Assembly: GCA_021648405.1 (NCBI GenBank)
Contig: JAKISX010000003.1
Location: forward strand, 1 to 62,022
DNA: 62,022 bases
Direction of reading: 5' to 3'
Source: Sulfurimonas sp.
GTDB lineage: Bacteria; Campylobacterota; Campylobacteria; Campylobacterales; Sulfurimonadaceae
Positions 38,284 through 49,240 of the stretch are shown one piece after another. Under the pieces are notes generated by a model. It was not told where the DNA came from. It made no database searches and was given only the letters and a program-made list of their open reading frames with translations. A program made the position numbers and the translations under genes. How positions within the stretch are numbered: position 1 is the first letter of the stretch; each line of letters starts with the position of its first letter.

Positions 38284-38885
38284 AAGATATCCTTTATGTT
38301 TTGTTGTTGTATTATATCAAAATCTATCATGGCATTTAATAGTGCGATTTTTGTAAAATTTTTTATATCACTTACTTTAATTTCTGATTCTACAATTTTA
38401 CCTTCATTTAGGTATCTAGCCCTAGTTGTTCCTTTTAATAGTGGAGATGAAGGTGTTTTCCATTGTCCATCAAAAAAAGCTATATTTGCTACAGATGTAT
38501 CTGTTATGTATCCATTTTTTACTATAAGTATATCATCACAACTCTCTCGCAAAGCAAAAAGGCTATTTATATTTTTTCGGTTTAAATATTTAAAAGAATA
38601 ATCTATTTCATCATCATAAACAAGTTTTAAAGAGTTAATCTCTCTCTTTTTATATTTTATATATTGTATATTTATAATTTTTTGTAAGTTATATATCAAG
38701 CGACAACGATATAACCCTTTTTTGGAAGTATTTAAATAGGTGTCTAACCTTTGTATATTTTTTACATCAAAAGAATTTAATACATTTGTGTATCTACTTT
38801 GATGATAAGATAAATGAGAGTATATCCCATCTTTTACTCTTATAGTTTCTAAAAATTCATATTTCATTATAGTCCCTATTTTCAT
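38277..38885 (-). CDS. Class IV aminotransferase / aminodeoxychorismate lyase-like
   Basis: IVKNGYITDTSVANIAFFDGQWKTPSSPLLKGTTRARYL. Confidence 0.85.
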   Translation of the reverse strand: MKIGTIMKYEFLETIRVKDGIYSHLSYHQSRYTNVLNSFDVKNIQRLDTYLNTSKKGLYRCRLIYNLQKIINIQYIKYKKREINSLKLVYDDEIDYSFKYLNRKNINSLFALRESCDDILIVKNGYITDTSVANIAFFDGQWKTPSSPLLKGTTRARYLNEGKIVESEIKVSDIKNFTKIALLNAMIDFDIIQQQNIKDIFC

Positions 38886-38891
38886 ATTCTA

Positions 38892-40466
38892 TTATAAACT
38901 ACTAGATGCCATACCTAAATAACAACCTTGTGCATAATCTATACCTATTAGCTTAGTTTTATCATATATCTCTTTTGAAGATACATACTCACCAATCACT
39001 TCTATATCATTTTTATTAGCAAAACAAACTATAGCTTCAACAACATTGCAAAGCTTTTTGTCTGTATTAATTTTACCTATTAAACTACCATCTATTTTAA
39101 TAAAATCTGCATCTAATTTTATCAAGTATTCAAAATTACTATACCCAGTTCCAAAATCATCAATAGCAATTTTCATCCCACACTCTTTTGCTTTGCGAAT
39201 AAAGGCATTCATCTCATCGTATATATCTATCCCTTCAGATTCTACAAGCTCAATAATAACTCTATTAGATACTTTTTTTTCTTTTGCTAAATCAAAAAAC
39301 CACTTTCCTATATCATTTGCTATAATATCCTCTACACATAGATTTATAGAAAAAGAGTAATCAGAATCACTAAATTTATCAAACGCTTTTGTAACTACAA
39401 TATTTGTCAAATTTTTATACATTCTTGTTTTTTTAGATATCTCTAAAAAATGCACTGGAGATATAATCTCTCCATCTCTTTTTTTTAAACGCATGAGTAT
39501 TTCGTATTTTTTTATTTTTTTAGTTATAACATCAACTATAGGTTGAAAATATACAATAATTCTATCTTCTTTAATTGCACTAGAAAGCTCTTTTGTCCAA
39601 TCTAGATTTTTTTTATACTCTTCATCAGTATTTATTTTTTCACAATACTCTGAGATATCTTGATTTATTTTTTTTGCATGCTTGTGTGCTATGTGGGTAT
39701 TGATTAATAAGTTTTCTTTTGTATATGCTATTCCACAAGTAAGTCTTGTTGTAACATCTATATTTTCATCTATTTTTAATTCATATTTTTCGTTTAATTT
39801 TATAAATTCATGAACTTTATTATAAAAATCTTTTTTAGAAGAATTTCTTTTATAGCCCAATACCCCAAATTCATCTGAACCTAAATAATATACATTCATA
39901 CTATTATTAGCAAAATGACTTTTAACTCTTTGAGCTAAATCTTTTAAAATTTCATCGCCAATTTCATGTCCATAAAACTCATTTTTTTCTCTAAAGTGAT
40001 GGATATCTATAATCACTAAATAAGATGCCTTTTGAATATCAATAATCATTTTTTGTCTATTTTGTAATTTAGTTAAAGAATCAACTATTAATAAATCTTG
40101 AAATGCACTAAATGAACTTGCAGCTTGTTTTAAAAAAGTATTGATTTCTATACTAACTACACCTATCTCATCTCTATTGCTATATTTTAATTTATGCTCA
40201 TCATATATTTCAATTGGACAAAGACCATTAGCAATACTGACGTTAATATTTTTTACATTTAACAAAAGTTTTGCTATTGGTCGTCTGATTGTAAGATCAA
40301 GTAAAACGACTAAGGTTAATATGATAATCGCATATACAGCTAGTAAGATCCATACTTTATCAGTTGCAGAATTATTTATAATTACACTTAAGCCTATTGC
40401 TATTATAAATAATAATGGAATGTAAATTTTATATGGTATTGCTAAGTTTTTAAGTTTATATATCAA
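38892..40466 (-). CDS. GGDEF-EAL domain protein with N-terminal TM helices
   Basis: GSDEFGVLG (variant GGDEF); YEILMRL, IELVESEG, IDDFGTGYSNF, FIKIDGSLI (EAL domain). Confidence 0.92.
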   Translation of the reverse strand: MIYKLKNLAIPYKIYIPLLFIIAIGLSVIINNSATDKVWILLAVYAIIILTLVVLLDLTIRRPIAKLLLNVKNINVSIANGLCPIEIYDEHKLKYSNRDEIGVVSIEINTFLKQAASSFSAFQDLLIVDSLTKLQNRQKMIIDIQKASYLVIIDIHHFREKNEFYGHEIGDEILKDLAQRVKSHFANNSMNVYYLGSDEFGVLGYKRNSSKKDFYNKVHEFIKLNEKYELKIDENIDVTTRLTCGIAYTKENLLINTHIAHKHAKKINQDISEYCEKINTDEEYKKNLDWTKELSSAIKEDRIIVYFQPIVDVITKKIKKYEILMRLKKRDGEIISPVHFLEISKKTRMYKNLTNIVVTKAFDKFSDSDYSFSINLCVEDIIANDIGKWFFDLAKEKKVSNRVIIELVESEGIDIYDEMNAFIRKAKECGMKIAIDDFGTGYSNFEYLIKLDADFIKIDGSLIGKINTDKKLCNVVEAIVCFANKNDIEVIGEYVSSKEIYDKTKLIGIDYAQGCYLGMASSSL

Positions 40467-40631
40467 TTTATTTCTTTAAATATAGTTTTAAGTTATTATA
40501 CTATCATTTTTTTAAATTTATCATTAATTATTGTTTATATTATTATTTAACAAATTGTTTAATGTGAACATCATTGACTTAAGCTAAATTGTTTAAATTT
40601 TGAATCTAGCTTATGCTTAATGGAGGTGCCC

Positions 40632-41372
40632 TTAAGAGTTAATTTTTTCTTTTATTATTTTTGCTAATTTACTACACTCTGAAATTTTTTTGGAATAATT
40701 AAGATTATCTTTTAATAAAATATCTATAAAAGCACTCCCTACAATAACTCCATCAGCACCCTTAATTTTATCTTTTGCTGTTTTTTCATTTACTCCAAAA
40801 CCAACATAAACTGGGGTCTGTGTATATTTTTTTATATTTTGCAAAAATGGTTGTAAGTCTTCAGCTTTTCCTGAGCCAGTTATACCAGTGTAGGCTACCA
40901 TATATATAAATTTACAAGCATCATTTACTATCTCTTTTATCCTATCTTCACTATCCGTTGGTGCTACAAAAGATATATTTGCCATATTATTTGCATCAAA
41001 TAGATTTCTATAAGACAAAGCCTCTTCATGTGGTAAATCAGGGATAATCATTCCACTAAGCCCTAGCTCTTTAGCATGTGGGATTAAAGTTTCCATATTT
41101 TGTTGATAAAAAGAGTTAAAATAACCCATCCATAATGTATCGACTTTTGGTGCTACAATCTTTGTAATCTCTAAAAGATGTTTAAATTTAAATCCAAGCT
41201 CTAATGCTTTATGATTTGCTTTTTCTATAAGTGGTCCATCAGCTACTGGATCTGAAAATGGAACTCCAAGTTCAAGTGAATCTACACCATTTTCACCCAA
41301 TGAAAGGGCTAGGTCTATACTAAAAGATTTTTCAGGATATCCTGAAGTTATAAAGGCTACTAAGTTTTTCAA
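40632..41372 (-). CDS. trpA: Tryptophan synthase alpha chain
   Basis: DSLELGVPFSDPVADGPLIEKAN, MIIPDLPHEE, VGFGVNEKTA. Confidence 0.97.
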   Translation of the reverse strand: MKNLVAFITSGYPEKSFSIDLALSLGENGVDSLELGVPFSDPVADGPLIEKANHKALELGFKFKHLLEITKIVAPKVDTLWMGYFNSFYQQNMETLIPHAKELGLSGMIIPDLPHEEALSYRNLFDANNMANISFVAPTDSEDRIKEIVNDACKFIYMVAYTGITGSGKAEDLQPFLQNIKKYTQTPVYVGFGVNEKTAKDKIKGADGVIVGSAFIDILLKDNLNYSKKISECSKLAKIIKEKINS

Positions 41373-41806
41373 TTATTATCCAAATCTGGTATTTTAAGTA
41401 GTGCATATCTTACTTTTGAGAGAATATTATCATCTTTGATGTCATCTTGCCATTTTGCATATATATCACTTATCTCTAACAACCAAGTAACTGTTTCTTG
41501 CGATATTGGTTTATCTTTTTGTCTAAGTTCCTCAAGCACTTCTTCAACAAAAGTTGAAAGTCTTTTCATGGGCTCTATTTTAAGGTAAGCTGATGCTGAT
41601 TTTATATTATGAAAGACACGAAAAAGTTCGTCAACACTTCTTTTATAATCATTTGGTTTTGATAAATCTATAATCATAACTTCCATACTTTCAACCATCA
41701 TAGAATAATGATCATAAAATTCATCAACTATTTCGTAATCATACTTAGCATCCAAGTCAGCTCTAATTCCCATAAAATACTCTTTCTTAATACATGCAAT
41801 AAACAT
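41369..41806 (-). CDS. HPt-domain phosphotransfer-like protein (likely start MGIRADLD at 41773)
   Basis: Helical; LFRVFHNIKSASAYLKI HPt motif. Confidence 0.75.
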   Translation of the reverse strand: MFIACIKKEYFMGIRADLDAKYDYEIVDEFYDHYSMMVESMEVMIIDLSKPNDYKRSVDELFRVFHNIKSASAYLKIEPMKRLSTFVEEVLEELRQKDKPISQETVTWLLEISDIYAKWQDDIKDDNILSKVRYALLKIPDLDNN

Positions 41807-41878
41807 AAACCATTCTTTAGTTCATCAGTTATTTGCTACTTATGTCAAATTATAGCAATTTTTGGTTAAAATACTTTT

Positions 41879-42670
41879 ATGAATAAAAAAATGACAATAA
41901 CTTCTATACAAAAAGCTAAAGGTGTGCAACCATTAGTGATGATTACGGCTTATGATGCATTATTTGCAAAATTATTAGAACCAAGTAGTGATATAATTTT
42001 AGTAGGAGATAGCCTAAACATGACTTTTGGTGGGCAAGCAGATACTATCTCTACAACTTTAGAGCAAATGATATATCATACAAATGCAGTTTGTGAGGGT
42101 GCAAAAAATAGTTTTATTATTTGTGATATGCCATTTGGAACTTATACCTCTAAAGATGATGCACTAAAAAATTCTATAAAAGTTTTTCAAAAAACAAAAG
42201 CTGATAGTGTAAAAATTGAAGGTGGTGCTGATAAAGCTGAGATAGTTAAACATCTTACATCTAATGGTATTGCAGTTTGTGGCCATATTGGTTTGCTTCC
42301 TCAAGCTTTTAGAAGTGAGGGTGGCTATAAAATCAAAGGCAAAACAAAAGAGCAAAAACAGCAACTAGTCATTGATGCAAAAGCCATTGAAGAAGCTGGT
42401 GCATTTTGCATGGTAATAGAGGGAGTTAAACCTGATGTTGCACGCGAGGTAGCACAAAGCGTAAATATTCCTGTAATTGGAATTGGAGCTGGTAAAGATG
42501 TAGATGGTCAAGTATTAGTATTTTCAGATATTCTTGGTCTTTGTGAAGGATTTACCCCTAAATTTGTAAAAAAATATCTTGATGGAGCCTCTCTTGTAAA
42601 AAATGCTATTGAGCTATACTCAAATGAAGTTAAATCAAAAGAGTTTCCACAAGAAGAACACACATATTAA
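41879..42670 (+). CDS. panB: 3-methyl-2-oxobutanoate hydroxymethyltransferase
   Basis: [60 protein letters not shown]. Confidence 0.97.
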   Translation: MNKKMTITSIQKAKGVQPLVMITAYDALFAKLLEPSSDIILVGDSLNMTFGGQADTISTTLEQMIYHTNAVCEGAKNSFIICDMPFGTYTSKDDALKNSIKVFQKTKADSVKIEGGADKAEIVKHLTSNGIAVCGHIGLLPQAFRSEGGYKIKGKTKEQKQQLVIDAKAIEEAGAFCMVIEGVKPDVAREVAQSVNIPVIGIGAGKDVDGQVLVFSDILGLCEGFTPKFVKKYLDGASLVKNAIELYSNEVKSKEFPQEEHTY

Positions 42671-43683
42671 TGGAACGATTAGTTGAGATACAAAGATTTG
42701 ATTCTGAAGAAAGCAGTAGTGAGCTCTCTCTTCGTCCTGATGCTTGGAGTGAATATATTGGTCAAGAACAAATCAAAAAGAACCTTGGTGTATTTATAGA
42801 AGCTAGCAAAAAAAGAGATGAAGCCCTTGATCATGTTTTATTTTATGGACCACCAGGGCTTGGAAAAACTACCTTAGCTCTAATAATAGCAAATGAGATG
42901 AATGCAAACATCAAAGTTACAGCTGCTCCAATGATAGAAAAAAGTGGAGATTTGGCTGCAATTTTAACAAATCTTGAAAAGGGAGATATTCTTTTTATTG
43001 ACGAAATTCACAGACTCTCACCAGCTGTTGAAGAGATTTTATATTCATCAATGGAAGACTTCAGAATAGATATTATTATAGGGAGTGGTCCAGCTGCTCA
43101 AACTGTAAAAATAGACCTACCAAGATTTACTTTAATTGGTGCAACAACTCGCGCAGGAATGCTTTCTAATCCTCTTCGTGATAGGTTTGGAATGAGTTTT
43201 AGAATGAATTTTTATAGTTCAAATGAATTATCACAAATTATATCTCAAGCCTCAAATAAATTAGACAAAGAGATCATTAATGATGCTGCTCATGAGATAG
43301 CAAAAAGGAGCCGAGGCACTCCTCGCATAGCATTAAGACTTCTTCGTCGTGTTCGTGATTTTGCAGATGTTGCAAATGAGTTAGATATACAACACTCTCG
43401 CACCAAATTTGCACTTGATGAATTGGGAATTAATTCCTTAGGTTTTGATGAGATGGATTTAAAACTTTTAAAACTTTTAGCTGGTGCAAAAGGCAGAGCT
43501 ATGGGACTTAGCACTATTGCCGCTTCACTAAGTGAAGATGAGGGGACAGTTGAAGATGTACTAGAGCCGTATCTACTTGCTAATGGTTATTTGGAGCGTA
43601 CTGCTAAAGGAAGACGCGCAACTCGTGCTACCTACGATGTACTAAATATAGATTTTATAGATGAAAATGGGACACTATTTTGA
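42670..43683 (+). CDS. ruvB: Holliday junction ATP-dependent DNA helicase RuvB
   Basis: [41 protein letters not shown]. Confidence 0.98.
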   Translation: MERLVEIQRFDSEESSSELSLRPDAWSEYIGQEQIKKNLGVFIEASKKRDEALDHVLFYGPPGLGKTTLALIIANEMNANIKVTAAPMIEKSGDLAAILTNLEKGDILFIDEIHRLSPAVEEILYSSMEDFRIDIIIGSGPAAQTVKIDLPRFTLIGATTRAGMLSNPLRDRFGMSFRMNFYSSNELSQIISQASNKLDKEIINDAAHEIAKRSRGTPRIALRLLRRVRDFADVANELDIQHSRTKFALDELGINSLGFDEMDLKLLKLLAGAKGRAMGLSTIAASLSEDEGTVEDVLEPYLLANGYLERTAKGRRATRATYDVLNIDFIDENGTLF

Positions 43684-43701
43684 AAAAAAAGACAGATATC
43701 A

Positions 43702-44742
43702 ATGAAAACTAAATATTTTGTAGGTATCCTTTTTGCAACTTCATTGTACTGGATGTATCTTCTATATTCTCCATTTATTCTCACAATAACTATAGCTGCA
43801 CTGTTATCAATATCAACATCAAGTATTGTAAATTATTTTGAAAAATTATTTTCTTCTAAACTTATTGCATCATTCATATCTAGCTTTTTATTAGCTATTT
43901 TATTTTTTGCACCACTTGGTTATTTTTTAACAACACTAACTATTCAACTAAAGAGTATTGATCCTAAAACTTTTGAAGAACTTACTGAATATCTCTCTTA
44001 TTATATTGTAAATCCTCCAGAATATCTTGCATTTATTAAGCCTTATATTTTAGATGAATTTAAAGATATTGATGCAAATTTAATCACTTCAAAAGTATTA
44101 TCTTTAACTGCTACTATTGGTGCTTTTAGTGCAGGTTTTTTGAAAAATGCTCTTTTAATAATTATCTTTTACTTTTTTGCTCAACTTAACGGAACAATTA
44201 TGGTAGATTATTTAAAACGAATTATACACATATCAGCACATGAATCTAACCAACTCATAAAAGAATTAACATCTGTTATGAGTGTTGTATTTTACTCAAT
44301 CATAGTAACAGCAATGTTTCAAGGAATTTTATTTGGACTTGCAATTTCATATATGGGATATAACGGTCTTTTATTTGGAATTATGTATGGATTTGCATCA
44401 CTTATTCCTGTTATTGGTGGAATTATTATGTGGTTGCCTTTTATGATTTGGGAGTTTTCAGTTGGAAATAATGCAAATGCAATATTTATAGCAGTTTATT
44501 CTGTTGTAGTTATATCTATAATAGCTGATACATTCATAAAACCGCTAACTATAAAAGAGATTAACTATAGGTTACTTAAAGATGATGATACGCGAATAAA
44601 TGAGATAGTAATTTTCTTTGCTATTATCGCTGGACTTACTACATTTGGATTTTGGGGTATGATTTTGGGACCAGCTATTACAGCATTTTTCTTAACGATT
44701 TTAAAACTTTTTGAAGCTAGAACCGCAGAGTGCGAAACTTAG
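43702..44742 (+). CDS. AI-2E family transporter-like membrane protein
   Basis: Polytopic 346 aa; YGFASLIPVIGGIIMWLP...FGFWGMILGPAITAFFLTILKLF. Confidence 0.88.
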   Translation: MKTKYFVGILFATSLYWMYLLYSPFILTITIAALLSISTSSIVNYFEKLFSSKLIASFISSFLLAILFFAPLGYFLTTLTIQLKSIDPKTFEELTEYLSYYIVNPPEYLAFIKPYILDEFKDIDANLITSKVLSLTATIGAFSAGFLKNALLIIIFYFFAQLNGTIMVDYLKRIIHISAHESNQLIKELTSVMSVVFYSIIVTAMFQGILFGLAISYMGYNGLLFGIMYGFASLIPVIGGIIMWLPFMIWEFSVGNNANAIFIAVYSVVVISIIADTFIKPLTIKEINYRLLKDDDTRINEIVIFFAIIAGLTTFGFWGMILGPAITAFFLTILKLFEARTAECET

Positions 44743-45624
44743 TTATTTATAAATTTCAGGATTATCACTTTTCCAACGACGATGAAGCCAAAACCAAAAT
44801 TTTGGCTCTTTAGTGATAATACTAGTTAACCAATCGGCTTGAAGTTGCGTAGCTTTTAAAATATCTGCATTTTCATCTTCAGTTTTTTGTACTGGAATTT
44901 CATCAAACAGCATAAGTGTATAGTTTTGTTCATCATCAGTTCTAATAGTTACAGGGATAATCGCCGCATTAAATTTTCTCGCTAAATATGCTGGGGTTGA
45001 AGTTTGACGAATAGATTTACCCATAAACTCAACTATAATTCCCTCATTTTTTCTCATATTTGTATCTATTAACAGACCTGATGCTTTACCTTTTTTAATA
45101 AGTCTAATAAGTGGTTTTATAACATTTTTTTTCTCTAAATTTGTATTTCCAAAACTTGATCTTGCTTCAAGTAACCAGTTTTCATATTCTGTATTTTTAA
45201 GTTTTTTATATACAGCTGCAAGTGGTTCTACAAATGCACCAAGCGATGCACCACCTAGTTCCCACGAGCAATAATGTGTAGTTACATATATAACCGCGCG
45301 CCCCTCATTATGCACTTTTTGTACAGCTTCAATATTTTGTACAGTAATTTTTTTTTCTAACTCTTTTTTTCTCATATGTCGAAGTTCCATAAGGTGTAAA
45401 AAGTTATACATTAAATTTTTAAAGGCATATCTAGTAATTTTATCTATCTCTTTATCATTTTTTTTTCCATCAAATGCATAATTTAAATTTTGGTAAGCTA
45501 TATTTCTATATTTTTTTGAAATATAATATCCTATAATTCCCAAAAAAGAAAAAAATGACTTTCTCACCCTTTTTGGTAAAATCATTAATAGGCTCTCTAA
45601 TAATAATAAAAGTTTAAGTTGCAT
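44743..45624 (-). CDS. Lipid A biosynthesis (KDO2-lipid IVA) acyltransferase
   Basis: TTHYCSWELGGASLG, PVTIRTDDEQNYTLMLFDEIPV, WFWLHRRWKS. Confidence 0.92.
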   Translation of the reverse strand: MQLKLLLLLESLLMILPKRVRKSFFSFLGIIGYYISKKYRNIAYQNLNYAFDGKKNDKEIDKITRYAFKNLMYNFLHLMELRHMRKKELEKKITVQNIEAVQKVHNEGRAVIYVTTHYCSWELGGASLGAFVEPLAAVYKKLKNTEYENWLLEARSSFGNTNLEKKNVIKPLIRLIKKGKASGLLIDTNMRKNEGIIVEFMGKSIRQTSTPAYLARKFNAAIIPVTIRTDDEQNYTLMLFDEIPVQKTEDENADILKATQLQADWLTSIITKEPKFWFWLHRRWKSDNPEIYK

Positions 45625-45713
45625 ATATATTTATCCTTGTAATTAAGCATTATATCAAAGCCATTGTAAATATGCTTTTGCTATAATTGCATAATTAAAA
45701 TTAAGGCTACAAA

Positions 45714-46622
45714 ATGGTTACATTAGATATTCAACAATTTTCTATCGGTCGTACAAAAGCAAGGGCTTATTTTTGTTATTTGTTTTCTAGAAATATTCCA
45801 AACAGGCTACCATCACTAAGTAAAGAGATGATTATGCCTAAACTTTTAAAGATAAAGGCTGATTTACAAAATTGTGAGGGTGTTTATCTTTTAGATTATA
45901 AAGGTGTCCAAATCACTCCTACCTTTACATCTAAAGGACAAGTAGATGAAGATGCTGGCAAAATTCGCGCAGATCGTGCATATTATTATCGTGCTGTTCG
46001 TGAAGGTAGATGTACAATAACTGATCCTTATCCATCACTTATTACTAAAGAGCTTACAATTACTGCCTCTCAACCAATTTATTGTGAAAAAGATGAATTA
46101 AAATATGTAGCATGTTTAGATATGCCTCTTGATGAAGTGATAAAAATTTCACATCTAAATACATCAGATCTTGCATTTTCTAAACTTTTTAAATATGCAT
46201 ATGGAGCCTTTTCATTCGCTCTCATTGCAATAGCTTTATTATTATTTATCTCTGCTATTCAAAGCTTTTTTTTATTTGAAATTTCACCATCACATTTTCA
46301 AATTAAAGAGGTATTTGAAGCTACAATCTTAATGACTTTAGCTTTAGCTATATTTGATTTAGCTAAGACGCTTATAGAAGAAGAGATATTAGGACGACAT
46401 AAAGAACAAAATATATCTGGGCCACATAAAACCATGGTTCGATTTTTAGGTTCAATTATTATAGCCTTATCAATAGAAGCTTTAATGTTAGTATTTAAAT
46501 TTGCTATAACAGACCCAGCACAGCTAATATATGCAATGTATATCATTGGCGGTGTAGCTATGTTACTTATTGGTTTAGCAGTATATATAAAATTTACAAA
46601 AATTGAAAATGAGCAGCGATGA
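45714..46622 (+). CDS. Membrane protein with N-terminal PDC/PAS-like sensory region
   Basis: Soluble N-terminus (GVYLLDYKGVQITPTF...RADRAYYYRAVREGRCTITDPYPS) followed by several TM helices. Confidence 0.65.
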   Translation: MVTLDIQQFSIGRTKARAYFCYLFSRNIPNRLPSLSKEMIMPKLLKIKADLQNCEGVYLLDYKGVQITPTFTSKGQVDEDAGKIRADRAYYYRAVREGRCTITDPYPSLITKELTITASQPIYCEKDELKYVACLDMPLDEVIKISHLNTSDLAFSKLFKYAYGAFSFALIAIALLLFISAIQSFFLFEISPSHFQIKEVFEATILMTLALAIFDLAKTLIEEEILGRHKEQNISGPHKTMVRFLGSIIIALSIEALMLVFKFAITDPAQLIYAMYIIGGVAMLLIGLAVYIKFTKIENEQR

Positions 46623-47239
46623 GTGAAACAATTGCTATAGTTGATTATAATATGGGCAATTTAGCAAGTGTGCAAAATGCATTTGCAAAACTTGGGCAAA
46701 AAACAATTATTGAGAGAGACCCTAATAAATTTAAAGATTATGATAAGTTGGTTTTACCTGGTGTTGGTGCTTTTGGCGATGCTATGGAGCATTTAAGAGA
46801 TCGAAATATGATAGATGCTCTAACAAGTTATGCTAAAAGTGGAAACTATATGTTTGGGATATGTCTTGGAATGCAACTACTATTTGATAGTAGTGAAGAG
46901 TTTGGCAACCATGATGGCTTAGGTCTTATAAAAGGAAAAGTAACAGCTTTTGATGCAACTAATTTTAGTGAAGCGTTAAAAATTCCACATACGGGTTGGA
47001 ATAGAGTGTTTACAGAGCAACATCCTCTTTTTGAGAACTTAGATGAAAATCATTATTTGTATTTTGTACATTCGTATCATGTCAACTGCACAAATAAAGC
47101 TGATATAATTGCTCAAACAAATTACGGTTATGAGTTTACTTCATGCGTATCTCATAACAATATTATGGGAATACAACCCCACCCTGAAAAAAGCCATAAA
47201 AATGGATTAAAAATTTTAGAAAACTTTATAGGATTATAA
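46619..47239 (+). CDS. hisH: Imidazole glycerol phosphate synthase, glutamine amidotransferase subunit
   Basis: VDYNMGNLASVQNAF, MFGICLGMQLLF, IQPHPEKSH. Confidence 0.97.
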   Translation: MSETIAIVDYNMGNLASVQNAFAKLGQKTIIERDPNKFKDYDKLVLPGVGAFGDAMEHLRDRNMIDALTSYAKSGNYMFGICLGMQLLFDSSEEFGNHDGLGLIKGKVTAFDATNFSEALKIPHTGWNRVFTEQHPLFENLDENHYLYFVHSYHVNCTNKADIIAQTNYGYEFTSCVSHNNIMGIQPHPEKSHKNGLKILENFIGL

Positions 47240-47242
47240 CAA

Positions 47243-47953
47243 ATGACTTTATACCCAGCAATAGATTTAAAAGATGCAAAAGCGGTTAGGCTTACAAAAG
47301 GTTTGATGGATAGTGCAAAAATTTATTCAGATGAACCATGGACATTAGTTAAAAAATTTGAAGAGATGGGTGCAGAGTGGGTTCATTTAGTTGATTTAAA
47401 TGGTGCATTTGCAGGGGAACCAAAAAACTTAGAGCAAATCATAAAAATACGTCAAAATTGTAGTGTAAAACTAGAACTTGGTGGTGGTATTCGCGATGAA
47501 AAAACTATACAAAAGATGCTTAAAATCGGCATTGATAGAATTATTTTAGGTTCAATCGCTGTAAAAGATCCACAATTTGTAAAAGATATGGCTGCAAAAT
47601 ACCCCATAGCAGTTGGGATAGATGCAATTGATGGCTTTGTTGCTGTTGAGGGCTGGGGTAAGGTTAGCTCAATGCGTGCAACTGATTTAGCTAAAGAGTT
47701 TGCAAATGCAGGTGTTGAAGCTATTATCTGTACTGATGTAGGTAAAGATGGTACTCTTAGTGGTGTAAATGTAGATTTTACGGTTGAGATTGCAAGAGCA
47801 AGTGGTATAAGTACTATTGCTAGTGGCGGAGTTAAAGATGAGAGTGATATCCAAGCACTAATTGCAACCAATGAAGTAGATGGTGTTATCATAGGAAAAG
47901 CTTATTATGAGGGGACACTAGACTTACCAAAAATGTTTAAATTATTAGATTAA
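47243..47953 (+). CDS. hisA: Phosphoribosylformimino-5-aminoimidazole carboxamide ribotide isomerase
   Basis: [47 protein letters not shown]. Confidence 0.97.
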   Translation: MTLYPAIDLKDAKAVRLTKGLMDSAKIYSDEPWTLVKKFEEMGAEWVHLVDLNGAFAGEPKNLEQIIKIRQNCSVKLELGGGIRDEKTIQKMLKIGIDRIILGSIAVKDPQFVKDMAAKYPIAVGIDAIDGFVAVEGWGKVSSMRATDLAKEFANAGVEAIICTDVGKDGTLSGVNVDFTVEIARASGISTIASGGVKDESDIQALIATNEVDGVIIGKAYYEGTLDLPKMFKLLD

Positions 47954-48027
47954 TAGACATGAAATAAAAATTTTGCTATTATAGTGATAATAAATTATGC
48001 AAAATATAATATAAAAAAGGATTCTAA

Positions 48028-48399
48028 TTGAAGTTACTTGTTGTTGATGACAGTTCTACGATGCGTCGTATTATTAAAAACACTTTAGCTAGACTTGGAT
48101 ATAAAGATATACTAGAGGGCGCTGATGGGGTTGAGGGTTGGAATCAAATAGACTCTAATCCAGACATTGATATGTTAATTACAGACTGGAATATGCCTGA
48201 AATGAACGGCTTAGAACTAGTTAAAAAAGTTCGCGCAGATAGTCGTTTTACTGACTTGCCAATTATTATGGTTACTACAGAGGGTGGTAAAACTGAAGTT
48301 ATAACTGCACTTAAAGCTGGAGTAAACAATTATATTGTAAAACCATTTACGCCGCAAGTATTAAAAGAAAAACTTGGCGCTGTTATGGGCGTAACCTAA
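48028..48399 (+). CDS. cheY: CheY-like response regulator (TTG start)
   Basis: KLLVVDDSSTMRRIIKNTLARLGYKDILEGADGVEGW...DMLITDWNMPEMNGLELVKKVR. Confidence 0.95.
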   Translation: MKLLVVDDSSTMRRIIKNTLARLGYKDILEGADGVEGWNQIDSNPDIDMLITDWNMPEMNGLELVKKVRADSRFTDLPIIMVTTEGGKTEVITALKAGVNNYIVKPFTPQVLKEKLGAVMGVT

Positions 48400-48401
48400 T
48401 A

Positions 48402-49235
48402 ATGCAAGAGAGCTATTATGAGCTCACTGTAAAAGTATCCTCTCATATAGACTTATTTAGAGATTTTTTGAATGATACTGTAGATATTGGTTTTGAAGAA
48501 ATTGACGGTGGTTTTATAGTTAGAAGCGAAGATGAATTAGAAATTCTTTCTTGGGGGTTAGAACAATTTACTTCAGCCCTTTGTAAAGCACTTAAAATAA
48601 ATGTAGAATGTGAATGTTCTCAAAAAAAATTAGCTAACAACGATTGGGTTGAGATTTATAAAAAAAGTGTTAGCCCAGTTGAGATAGCAGGCTTTTATGT
48701 ACATCCATCTTGGAATGAACCAAGTGCAGAGTTGATAAATATAAAAATTGACCCAGCTTTAGCTTTTGGAACGGGGCACCATCCCACAACAGCTTCAGCT
48801 CTTCGTGCAATATCAAAATATGTAAAACATAATTCTAGTGTTTTAGATGTTGGTTGCGGAAGTGGAATACTTGGAATTGGTGCTATTAAACTAGGCGCTA
48901 ACGTAGATGCATGTGATACTGACCCTGCGTCAATACAAAACACATTGCAAAATGCAAAGTTAAATAAAGTAGAATTTAAAAACGTTTGGGAAGGTTCATG
49001 TTCCTTAACAAAAGAGACTTACGATATTGTTATAGCAAATATTGTAGCTGATGTATTAACTTTTATTGCAAAAGATTTGAAACTAGCAACAAAAGATGAT
49101 GGAATTTTAATACTATCTGGAATATTAGATAAATACGAAGATAAAGTTTTAAAGTTTTACAAAGATTTTAAAACTATACAAAAAGTAACCCAAGATGAAT
49201 GGGTAACACTAATTTTACAAAATAATAGGAACTAA
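48402..49235 (+). CDS. prmA: Ribosomal protein L11 methyltransferase
   Basis: DPALAFGTGHHPTTASALRAI, SVLDVGCGSGILGIGA, VIANIVADVL. Confidence 0.96.
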   Translation: MQESYYELTVKVSSHIDLFRDFLNDTVDIGFEEIDGGFIVRSEDELEILSWGLEQFTSALCKALKINVECECSQKKLANNDWVEIYKKSVSPVEIAGFYVHPSWNEPSAELINIKIDPALAFGTGHHPTTASALRAISKYVKHNSSVLDVGCGSGILGIGAIKLGANVDACDTDPASIQNTLQNAKLNKVEFKNVWEGSCSLTKETYDIVIANIVADVLTFIAKDLKLATKDDGILILSGILDKYEDKVLKFYKDFKTIQKVTQDEWVTLILQNNRN

Positions 49236-49240
49236 GTTAA

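Noticed and set aside
47452-47892. 146-aa minus-strand ORF
   Set aside because: Entirely antisense to hisA, which has strong motif support
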